In this document: positions 1 to 5,609 of the stretch, piece after piece
Numbering within the stretch: the first letter of the stretch is position 1
Layout of the letters: every line of letters begins with the position of its first letter
Source: Porphyromonadaceae bacterium UBA4259
GTDB taxonomy: Bacteria > Bacteroidota > Bacteroidia > Bacteroidales > Muribaculaceae
NCBI GenBank assembly: GCA_002396125.1
Contig: DGWL01000010.1
Location: 1 to 5,609, forward strand
DNA length: 5,609 nucleotides
Direction: 5' to 3'
Program-made: the position numbers and the translations under genes
The notes under the pieces: model-generated
Seen by the model: the letters and a program-made list of their open reading frames with translations, nothing else
Databases searched by the model: none
Told to the model about the DNA's origin: nothing

Positions 1-383
1 GCGACTTCATCATCAACCGCATCCCCAAGAGCCAGCTGCTGAGCGGCGACCTGGTGGAAACGAGCAAGCGCCTGGCCAAGATGAAGAAGCAGCGCACCTC
101 ATGGTTCATAATAGGGCTGATTTTTGTTACCATTTGGCTGGTGTGGTTCATCGTGGAGATGGTGCTGAAAACCGACCCCGGCTGCAAACTCCCCGACCAC
201 AACCTTGTCATCACCATCATGGCAATAGCGGTTGCCATTGGAGGCGTGATAGGAGGATTCATCTCATGGCTCATCTTCAGAAAGATGCAACGCACCAACA
301 ACCAGCTGATTGAGCAACTCCAACAAATCACCAGCACCAACGAGGATGATACCACTTCCACCGATGCCGATATTAAACCTTAA
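1..383 (+). CDS. C-terminal part of a small two-TM membrane protein, function unknown (5' partial)
   Basis: I do not recognise this protein. The reading frame is open from the left edge (first whole codon at 3) to the TAA at 381-383, giving 126 visible residues. GTG at 54 and ATG at 81 could be read as starts. However, neither follows the A/T-rich leader seen before the other two genes, and the codons upstream of them look coding, so the real start is probably outside the window. From the first whole codon, residues 22-31 are basic, 34-55 form a Trp-rich transmembrane segment, 56-67 a short polar loop with one Cys, and 68-92 a second transmembrane segment with two Gly-Gly pairs. A basic stretch and a Gln/Thr/Asp-rich tail follow. 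The positive charges flanking the pair suggest a helical hairpin with both ends in the cytoplasm. The missing N-terminal part probably carries the identifying domain. A small membrane partner of a regulator is one possibility, but nothing visible proves it. Confidence 0.7.
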   Translation, partial: DFIINRIPKSQLLSGDLVETSKRLAKMKKQRTSWFIIGLIFVTIWLVWFIVEMVLKTDPGCKLPDHNLVITIMAIAVAIGGVIGGFISWLIFRKMQRTNNQLIEQLQQITSTNEDDTTSTDADIKP

Positions 384-417
384 GCCACAAATTAACAATA
401 ACTAACAAAGTAAATAG

Positions 418-447
418 CTGTTTTTTATCAATAAATAACTACTTTTG
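418..447 (+). promoter_or_regulatory. Probable Bacteroidota-type promoter for the M16 protease gene
   Basis: TACTTTTG at 440-447 matches the Bacteroidota -7 consensus TAnnTTTG exactly. The upstream -33 box is weak: only a T-rich TGTTTTTT at 419-426 lies in the right area, with no clear TTTG at the ideal distance. Transcription would start near 454, giving a roughly 60-base A/T-rich leader with no Shine-Dalgarno sequence before the ATG at 515, as is usual in this phylum. The short palindrome CTAC-TTTT-GTAG overlaps the box and is probably chance. Confidence 0.55.
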
Positions 448-514
448 TAGGTTTAAAAGATAAATAATTGAAAAAATAATAAAATAATCAATATTTATAA
501 ACCATTTCAAGACT

Positions 515-3433
515 ATGAAATTGAGAAAATTCTTTCTGGCAGCCATGATGCTGGTAGCACTTGGCTCAATGGCACAATCGATGCCCATCGAGAACGACCC
601 ATCGGTTCGCACAGGTAAGCTGGCCAATGGCCTCACTTACTACATCAAGCAAAACAACTGGCCCGAGCACCGCGTGAATTTCTACATCGCTCAGCGTGTG
701 GGATCACTGCAGGAGGAAGAAAGCCAGCGTGGTCTAGCCCACTTCCTGGAGCACATGGCCTTTAACGGCACTGTGAACTATCCCGGCAACGGCGTTATTG
801 ACTATACCCGCTCACTGGGCGTGGAGTTTGGTCGCGACCTGAACGCCTACACCGGTGTGGATCAAACTGTTTACAACATCAACGATGTGCCCAGCACTCG
901 CCTGAGCGCCATCGACTCGTGCTTGCTCATCCTCAAGGACTGGAGCAACGGCTTGCTTCTTGAAGACAAGGAGATTGACAAGGAGCGTGGTGTGATTCAC
1001 GAGGAGTGGCGCGTTCGCTCTAGCGCCAGCCAGCGCATGTTTGAGCGCAACCTCGAGACCCTGTATCCGGGCTCAAAATATGGCAAGCGCATGCCCATCG
1101 GCTTGATGAGTGTTGTTGACAACTTCAAGTATAACGAGCTTCGCGACTATTACCACAAGTGGTATCGCCCCGACAATCAGGCTATCGTCGTTGTTGGTGA
1201 CATCGACGTCGACCGCACCGAGGCCAAGATTAAGGAAATGTTCAGCTCTATACCCGGTCCCGCCGCCAATGCAGCCCAGGTGGTTGACATCGAGGTGCCC
1301 GACAATGCCGAGCCCATCTTTGTCATCGACAAGGACAAGGAACAGCAATACAACGTCATTCAGGTTATGTACAAGACCGACCCAATGCCCAATGAGATTA
1401 AAGGCGACATCAGCTACATGGTAATGAAATATGCCATCAACATGGCTTGCGACATGCTCAACAAGCGCCTCGAAGAGAAAGCACTTGAGCCCGACTGCCC
1501 CTATCTCCAGGCCGGTGCCAACTATGGCAACTACATCTTTGCCAAGACTAAAGACGCTTTCAACCTTATCGTTCTGCCTAAGGACGGCAAGAGTGCCGAT
1601 GCAGTTCAAGTTGTTACTCAAGAGGCTCTGCGCGCTTCGCAGCACGGCTTCACCGCCACTGAGTACGTTCGCGTGAAAGATGAGTACATGAGCAGCCTTG
1701 AGAAGCAGTTCAACAACCGCAATCAAATCAATAACGACCGATTTGGTCGTGAATATTGCTCTAACTTCCTCGAGAAAGAGCCTTATCCTTCTATCGAGTG
1801 GGAACACCAAATGATGAGCATGATTGCCCCCAACATCCAGGTTGAAATGATCAACCAGCTCATGGAACAGATGATGCCTACCAACGACTCTAACCTGGTG
1901 GTAATGAACTTCAACCCCGACAAGGAAGGTGTGGTTCTGCCCACTAAGGAAGCTCTCAAGGGCGCTATCGACGCCGCACAGGCCGCTAAGCTCGAGGCTT
2001 ATGTTGACAATGTTAAGAACGAGCCACTCATCGCCGAGTTGCCCACTCCTGGCAAGATTATTAGCGAGACCGAGAACACCAAGCTTGGCTTCAAGGAGCT
2101 AACCCTGAGCAATGGTGCCACTGTTATCCTCAAGAAGACCGATTTCAAGGACGACGAGATTCGCTACTATGCCGAGTCTAAGGGCGGTAGCTCTCTCTAT
2201 GGTCCTAAGGACTGGGCCAACTGCAAGATGTTTGACCTCGTAGTTGCCGCTTCGGGCTTAGGAAACTTCTCAAGCAATGAGCTCGAGAAAGCTCTCGCCG
2301 GCAAGAACGCCAACGTAGACCTTAGCCTCTCTACCAACTATGAGCGCCTCAACGGTAACTCTACCAAGAAGGATCTGGAGACTATGTTCCAGCTCAACTA
2401 CCTCTACTTCACCGCCCTCACCAAGGACGAGAAGGCCACATCAACCTACATGTCGTTTGTTGAGACTCAGCTCAAGAACAAGAGCGGCAATCCCGACGCT
2501 GCCCTGAGCGACAGTATCCAAACAACAACCTACAACCACGACTGGCGCGAGAAGCCTTTCAACCTTGAAGACATCAAGAACGTGAACTACGACCGCGTTA
2601 TTGAGATCGCCAAGGAGCGCACAGCCAACGCTGCCGACTTCACCTTCTACTTCGTGGGTAGCTTCGACGAGGACGCCATTAAGCCTCTCATCGAGCAATA
2701 CATCGCTTCGCTGCCATCACAGCCTGGCGTGAAGGAGAACTTCAAAGAAGGCGCCAAAGTTGCTGCAGGTAACGTTAAGAACGTGTTCTCACGCGCTATG
2801 GAAACACCTCAAACCACTTCGCTCGTGATGTGGCACAGCTATGACGCTCCTTACACTATGGAGAACGACATCAAGGCCGACATTGCCGGTCAAGTGCTTG
2901 ACGTAATTCTTCTCAAGAAGGTTCGCGAGGACGAGGGTGCCGCCTACTCTCCTCATGGAAGCGCTGGCATGACCATCAAGGGTGACAAGCCTTTCACTCA
3001 GGCTCTGACCTACGTGTCGATGAAGCCCGAGAAGAAAGACCTCGTTATCAACATCATGCGTGAGTCAATCAACGATGTTGCCAATGGTCAAATCGAGGCC
3101 GACGCTCTGCAGAAGATTAAAGAGAAAATGCTCAAGGACTATGACACCAACTCTAAGAGCAATGCCCACTGGGTTAACGTGCTGAATATGTACAAGTCAT
3201 TCAACATCGACACCCAGAATGGCTACAAAGAGGCTGTCAACAAGGTTACTGCTGCCGACGTTAGCAAGTTTGTCAAGGAAACTCTCGTTAAGAGCAACAA
3301 CTGCATCGAGGTGACTATGAACCCCGAGGGCGTTGCTCAAGAGCCCGCCAAGGCACAACCCGCTAAGAACGCAACTGCCAAAAAGGCAACCGCTAAAAAA
3401 GGTGCAAAAAAAGCAAAAGGCAAACGCAAATAA
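515..3433 (+). CDS. Secreted M16 (pitrilysin/PqqL-like) zinc metalloprotease with Lys/Ala-rich C-terminal tail
   Basis: This is a four-domain M16 peptidase that should cleave peptides or unfolded proteins in the cell envelope; the substrate is unknown. Residues 1-20 look like a signal peptide (basic start, hydrophobic core, cleavage after SMA before Gln21). There is no lipobox Cys, so the mature protein is probably periplasmic. Domain 1 (about 33-190) holds the inverted zinc motif HFLEH: His76 and His80 bind zinc and Glu79 is the catalytic base. NAYTG follows at 110-114, then Glu157 and the third ligand Glu164 in an ERGVIHEE stretch. Domain 2 starts near 206, with LNKRLEE at 315-321. Domain 3 (from about 524, LSNGATVILKK) repeats the N-terminal fold but lacks HxxEH. 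Domain 4 (from about 691) has the REDEGAAYSP signature at 804-813 with the Arg/Tyr pair typical of the non-catalytic half. Length fits PqqL-like proteins apart from the extra tail at 943-972. The start at 515 is set by the signal peptide and the A/T-rich leader. Family assignment is firm; assignment to pqqL itself is not. Confidence 0.95.
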   Translation: MKLRKFFLAAMMLVALGSMAQSMPIENDPSVRTGKLANGLTYYIKQNNWPEHRVNFYIAQRVGSLQEEESQRGLAHFLEHMAFNGTVNYPGNGVIDYTRSLGVEFGRDLNAYTGVDQTVYNINDVPSTRLSAIDSCLLILKDWSNGLLLEDKEIDKERGVIHEEWRVRSSASQRMFERNLETLYPGSKYGKRMPIGLMSVVDNFKYNELRDYYHKWYRPDNQAIVVVGDIDVDRTEAKIKEMFSSIPGPAANAAQVVDIEVPDNAEPIFVIDKDKEQQYNVIQVMYKTDPMPNEIKGDISYMVMKYAINMACDMLNKRLEEKALEPDCPYLQAGANYGNYIFAKTKDAFNLIVLPKDGKSADAVQVVTQEALRASQHGFTATEYVRVKDEYMSSLEKQFNNRNQINNDRFGREYCSNFLEKEPYPSIEWEHQMMSMIAPNIQVEMINQLMEQMMPTNDSNLVVMNFNPDKEGVVLPTKEALKGAIDAAQAAKLEAYVDNVKNEPLIAELPTPGKIISETENTKLGFKELTLSNGATVILKKTDFKDDEIRYYAESKGGSSLYGPKDWANCKMFDLVVAASGLGNFSSNELEKALAGKNANVDLSLSTNYERLNGNSTKKDLETMFQLNYLYFTALTKDEKATSTYMSFVETQLKNKSGNPDAALSDSIQTTTYNHDWREKPFNLEDIKNVNYDRVIEIAKERTANAADFTFYFVGSFDEDAIKPLIEQYIASLPSQPGVKENFKEGAKVAAGNVKNVFSRAMETPQTTSLVMWHSYDAPYTMENDIKADIAGQVLDVILLKKVREDEGAAYSPHGSAGMTIKGDKPFTQALTYVSMKPEKKDLVINIMRESINDVANGQIEADALQKIKEKMLKDYDTNSKSNAHWVNVLNMYKSFNIDTQNGYKEAVNKVTAADVSKFVKETLVKSNNCIEVTMNPEGVAQEPAKAQPAKNATAKKATAKKGAKKAKGKRK
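3341..3430 (+). other. Low-complexity Lys/Ala-rich tail coding segment of the M16 protease
   Basis: Residues 943-972 of the protease consist almost only of Lys, Ala, Thr, Gly and Pro and end in AKGKRK. They contain ATAKK-type repeats like those of histone-H1-like or AlgP-like tails. Eight of the eleven lysine codons are AAA, whereas the body of the gene mostly uses AAG, and this creates A runs at 3395-3400 and 3406-3412. The segment lies beyond the last M16 domain, so it is a disordered basic extension rather than part of the fold. Confidence 0.8.
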
Positions 3434-3447
3434 TTAAGTCCCCAAGC

Positions 3448-3466
3448 TAATAGTTATAAACTATTA
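3448..3466. repeat. Short perfect inverted repeat downstream of the M16 gene
   Basis: TAATAGTT and AACTATTA form 8-base perfect arms around a three-base loop (ATA), starting 15 bases after the stop codon. It is A/T-rich and thus weak in RNA. It may help protect the 3' end of the message or assist the stronger hairpin just downstream, but chance is possible in such A/T-rich DNA. Confidence 0.4.
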
Positions 3467-3473
3467 AGATAAT

Positions 3474-3514
3474 AAGATAGCGCCCTTGTATTACGAGGAC
3501 GCTATCTTTCTTTG
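3474..3514 (+). terminator. Rho-independent terminator of the M16 protease gene
   Basis: AAGATAGCG at 3474-3482 pairs perfectly with CGCTATCTT at 3500-3508. After one mismatch (C3483/A3499) the stem continues with about five more pairs, including a G-U, and closes on a loop of about five bases near 3489-3493. The right arm runs into the T-rich stretch TTTCTTTG. The hairpin lies 40 bases after the TAA of the protease gene, which is a normal terminator position. Its A-rich left flank could also serve transcription from the other strand, but no convergent gene is seen. Confidence 0.85.
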
Positions 3515-3529
3515 TGTATATTATTTTGA

Positions 3530-3605
3530 AGTTTAATCACTAAACTGCCACTGCACGATCGACTTTCACAAGCTTATCGGTAAAGTGTGGAAATTGCAGT
3601 TTAAT
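3530..3605. repeat. Inverted repeat with competing pairings in the intergenic region
   Basis: TAAACTGC at 3541-3548 pairs perfectly with GCAGTTTA at 3596-3603. The central TAAAC can instead pair with GTTTA at 3531-3535, because AGTTTAAT occurs twice as a direct repeat (3530-3537 and 3598-3605). Inside the large loop, ACTTT (3562-3566) and AAAGT (3582-3586) could form a nested stem. The element could be a folded RNA, a protein-binding site, or the remnant of a small repeat. No function can be assigned from this window. Confidence 0.35.
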
Positions 3606-3673
3606 GAGTTTCAATTGTTAGACGTAGCACACCTCATTTTTGTTGCAGAAAAAAGTCCTAAAAAATACTAATC

Positions 3674-3720
3674 GACTTGTTTGGACTGCCCCATTCACCA
3701 CTTCCAGTCAACCAAGAGTC
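3674..3720. repeat. Imperfect hairpin-forming segment upstream of the aminopeptidase promoter
   Basis: GACT (3674-3677) can pair with AGTC (3717-3720). Further in, GACTG at 3684-3688 can pair with CAGTC at 3705-3709, with bulges between. The loop is C-rich (CCCCATTCACCAC). It ends about 30 bases before the promoter -33 box, so it would not be in the aminopeptidase message. It could be an operator-like dyad or chance. Confidence 0.2.
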
Positions 3721-3751
3721 CACATGCCCTATGCAACCATTTTCGATTCAT

Positions 3752-3783
3752 TTTGGGGAATCTTGATTTTTTTAGTAACTTTG
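3752..3783 (+). promoter_or_regulatory. Strong Bacteroidota-type promoter of the Xaa-Pro aminopeptidase gene
   Basis: TTTG at 3752-3755 (-33 box) is followed after 20 bases by TAACTTTG at 3776-3783, an exact match to the -7 consensus TAnnTTTG of the Bacteroidota primary sigma factor. Spacing is in the normal range. Transcription should start around 3788-3792, giving a leader of roughly 30 bases that is A-rich and has no Shine-Dalgarno sequence, ending at the ATG at 3821. It indicates that the aminopeptidase is transcribed independently of the protease upstream. Confidence 0.85.
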
Positions 3784-3820
3784 CAAGTTAGAATAATAAA
3801 ACACATAACTATAATACACA

Positions 3821-5590
3821 ATGAACAACAATCTTGAAGCGTTGCGCGAGCTGATGCGCAACAAGGGTGTGGATGCAGTTATCATCCCCGGCACCGACCC
3901 ACATCAGAGTGAATATGTGAGCGACTATTGGAAACTGCGCGACTGGGTGAGCGGCTTCACAGGCAGCAACGGCACGGCAGTTGTGACACTCAACAAGGCC
4001 GGCTTGTGGACCGACTCTCGCTACTTCCTCCAGGCTGGCATTGAGCTCGAGGGCAGCGGCTTTGAACTGCACAAGGAGCAGATTGCCGGTGAACTCACCA
4101 TTGAGCAATGGCTCGCACAGCAAATGCACGAAGACGACACACTGGCCGTTGACGGACGCCTGTTCTCGCTCATGGAGGCCAACCGCCTGGAACAGTTCTG
4201 CGGTGAAAACGGTTTCCTCTTTGCCACCGACTTCTACCCTGCCGATGAGGTGTGGGAAGACCGTCCCGAGCGCCCAATGGCACCGGCCTTTGTGCATGAT
4301 GTGGAATATGCGGGCGAGGACGTGGAGAGCAAGCTCACCCGCACCATGGAGCAGGTGGAACTGATGGGAGCCGACAGCATTCTCATCACCGCTCTCGACG
4401 AGATAGCATGGCTTCTCAACCTGCGCGGCAGCGACGTGGAGTTCACCCCCGTTGCCATCGCATTCTTCTACCTCAGCGACAAGGACCGCGTCATCTTCAT
4501 CGATGAGGCCAAAGTAACCGGCGAGGTGCGCGACCACCTCAAGCAATATAACGTTCGCATCAAGGCCTACGACGACGTGGAGAAATTCCTTGAGAAGCGC
4601 AATGTGAACAACACCATCATGCTCGACCCCAACAAGGTGAGCGACACGCTGGGACAGGCACTCATGTGCGGCAAGGTCTACGGCGCATCGCCTGTGGCAG
4701 CACTCAAGGCCATCAAGAACGAGGTGCAAATCGACGGTTTCCGCCACGCCATGGAACGCGACGGAGCAGCACTGGTGCGCCTGTTCATGTGGATTGAGCA
4801 AAATGCCGCCGGCGGCAGCATCAACGAGCTCGACGTGTGGGAACGCGGCAAGATGGAGCGAGCCAAGAGCGACCTCTACCGCGGCGACAGCTTTGAGATG
4901 ATAGCCGGCTATCGCGAGCATGGTGCCATCGTGCACTACACAGCCAGCCCCGAGAGTGCCAGCACTCTGCAAGGAGAGGGATTACTGCTCGTCGACAGCG
5001 GTGCCCAGTATCTCGACGGAACAACCGATATTACCAGAACCGTAACCCTGGGCAACCCCACCGAGCAGGAGAAGCACGACTTCACCCTAGTGCTAAAGGG
5101 CCACTTGGCACTGAGTCGCGCTAAATTCCCCGTGGGCACTACCGGTGTGCAACTCGATGCCTTTGCCCGCATGCCACTGTGGCAAGAGGGCATGACCTTC
5201 CTGCACGGCACCGGTCATGGGCTAGGACACTTCCTGGGGTGCCACGAGGGACCTCACAGCATCCGCACCAATCTCAACCCGGTAGCTCTTGAGGCGGGAA
5301 TGGTAACCAGCAACGAGCCCGGACTTTACAAGGCCGGTGAATATGGCATTCGCACCGAGAACATCCTGCTCGTGGTAGAGGGTGCCAAGACCGAGGATTT
5401 TGGTGACTTCCTGGAGTTTGAAACCTTGACCTTGTTCCCCTACGACAGCCGCCTCATCGACCTGTCGATGCTCACTCCCGAAGAGGTAAAACAGATTAAC
5501 GATTATCACGCAATGGTGCTCGCACGCCTCACTCCCTACCTCAACGAGCAAGAGCAGGCATGGCTTGCCGAAAAGTGTAAAAAAATCTAG
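3821..5590 (+). CDS. Xaa-Pro aminopeptidase (aminopeptidase P, M24B family, XPNPEP1-like three-domain form)
   Basis: This metalloenzyme (589 residues) removes the N-terminal residue from peptides whose second residue is proline, a bond most peptidases cannot cut. There is no signal peptide, so it should act in the cytoplasm on imported or turnover peptides. Order of parts: creatinase-type N-terminal domain (about 1-135, with GFTGSNGTAVVT and WTDSRYF), a second creatinase-like domain (about 160-295), the pita-bread M24 catalytic domain (about 300-535), and a C-terminal M24_C segment (about 541-589, DLSMLTPEE and WLAEK). The two-metal site is complete: Asp392 and Asp403 (in DSGAQYLDGTTDITRT), His466 (in HGTGHGLGH), Glu499 (in SNEPGLY) and Glu513 (in GIRTEN). 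The matching catalytic histidines are His372, His462 and His475. The spacings agree with human cytosolic XPNPEP1 as I recall it, which points to the large eukaryotic-type subgroup rather than the shorter E. coli PepP type. The start at 3821 follows a strong promoter and A-rich leader, and the next in-frame Met would cut into the first domain. The gene appears intact and monocistronic on its 5' side. Confidence 0.96.
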   Translation: MNNNLEALRELMRNKGVDAVIIPGTDPHQSEYVSDYWKLRDWVSGFTGSNGTAVVTLNKAGLWTDSRYFLQAGIELEGSGFELHKEQIAGELTIEQWLAQQMHEDDTLAVDGRLFSLMEANRLEQFCGENGFLFATDFYPADEVWEDRPERPMAPAFVHDVEYAGEDVESKLTRTMEQVELMGADSILITALDEIAWLLNLRGSDVEFTPVAIAFFYLSDKDRVIFIDEAKVTGEVRDHLKQYNVRIKAYDDVEKFLEKRNVNNTIMLDPNKVSDTLGQALMCGKVYGASPVAALKAIKNEVQIDGFRHAMERDGAALVRLFMWIEQNAAGGSINELDVWERGKMERAKSDLYRGDSFEMIAGYREHGAIVHYTASPESASTLQGEGLLLVDSGAQYLDGTTDITRTVTLGNPTEQEKHDFTLVLKGHLALSRAKFPVGTTGVQLDAFARMPLWQEGMTFLHGTGHGLGHFLGCHEGPHSIRTNLNPVALEAGMVTSNEPGLYKAGEYGIRTENILLVVEGAKTEDFGDFLEFETLTLFPYDSRLIDLSMLTPEEVKQINDYHAMVLARLTPYLNEQEQAWLAEKCKKI

Positions 5591-5609
5591 AATTTCCTGA
5601 CCGTCTAGA
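5586..5609 (+). terminator. Possible terminator hairpin after the aminopeptidase gene, cut by the window end
   Basis: TCTAGA occurs at 5586-5591, overlapping the TAG stop, and again as the last six bases (5604-5609), separated by 12 bases. As TCTAGA is its own reverse complement, the copies can pair as a stem. The left arm is preceded by a run of A (5579-5585), so a T run just outside the window would extend the stem and complete a terminator. The decisive downstream bases are not visible. Confidence 0.35.

Larger units (their letters stand above)
3515..3751. other. Intergenic region without a supported gene
   Basis: Between the terminator and the promoter of the aminopeptidase gene I see no credible coding region. 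The longest + strand open frame, from a TTG at 3640, runs through the downstream promoter and over the start of the next gene, has no recognisable domain, and lacks coding character. No tRNA or rRNA is visible. The stretch does contain inverted and direct repeats, at 3530-3605 and 3674-3720, which are listed separately. Confidence 0.6.

Noticed and set aside
54..383. GTG at 54 as the true start of the first gene
   Set aside because: The frame is open to the left edge with coding-like sequence, and there is no A/T-rich leader or promoter before 54, so an internal start is unlikely.
1073..1810. A 245-residue open frame on the - strand inside the M16 protease gene
   Set aside because: It is an antisense shadow, Val/Leu-rich and without motifs, covering conserved M16 sequence on the other strand.
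3640..3837. A 65-residue + strand open frame in the intergenic region
   Set aside because: It begins with TTG, runs through the aminopeptidase promoter and over its start codon, and has no domain, leader or coding character.
3809..4972. A 387-residue open frame on the - strand opposite the aminopeptidase gene
   Set aside because: It lies almost wholly opposite a gene with a complete M24 active site. Its His/Val/Ala-rich composition is what the codon bias of the + strand gene produces in antisense, and it has no recognisable domain.
515..5590. Protease and aminopeptidase as one operon or a joint peptide-degradation system
   Set aside because: A strong terminator (3474-3514), a 387-base gap and a near-perfect promoter (3752-3783) separate them, and the enzymes act in different compartments.
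1..5609. Mobile element, CRISPR array, tRNA or rRNA
   Set aside because: No transposase, integrase, regularly spaced repeats, cloverleaf or rRNA-like sequence was seen on either strand.

Overview
The window looks like a chromosomal segment from a member of the Bacteroidota, most likely order Bacteroidales (Prevotella- or Muribaculaceae-like). Three things suggest this. The two well-placed promoters have the Bacteroidota form TAnnTTTG, one with a TTTG box 20 bases upstream. The leaders are A/T-rich and have no Shine-Dalgarno sequence. The two long proteins have the architecture expected of Bacteroidales peptidases. The genus cannot be fixed from sequence reading alone.

Layout, all on the + strand: (1) positions 1-383 hold the 3' end of an unrecognised small membrane protein with two transmembrane segments, whose start lies off the left edge. 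(2) Positions 384-514 are an A/T-rich spacer with a promoter. (3) Positions 515-3433 encode a complete secreted M16 (pitrilysin/PqqL-like) zinc protease of 972 residues, with an unusual Lys/Ala-rich, histone-H1-like C-terminal tail. (4) Positions 3434-3820 are a 387-base intergenic region. It holds a strong hairpin terminator, further inverted repeats with alternative pairings, and a very good promoter. (5) Positions 3821-5590 encode a complete cytosolic Xaa-Pro aminopeptidase of the large three-domain (XPNPEP1-like) type, with all metal-binding and catalytic residues present. The last 24 bases contain a potential hairpin cut off by the window edge.

The two peptidases act in different compartments: the M16 enzyme is exported, while the aminopeptidase has no signal peptide. 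Each has its own promoter and a terminator lies between them, so they are probably separate transcription units. A shared role in peptide catabolism is plausible but is inference only. I see no mobile element, CRISPR array, tRNA or rRNA. No convincing new biological system is visible. The oddest items are the basic tail on an exported protease and the fold-back potential of the 3434-3820 intergenic region.
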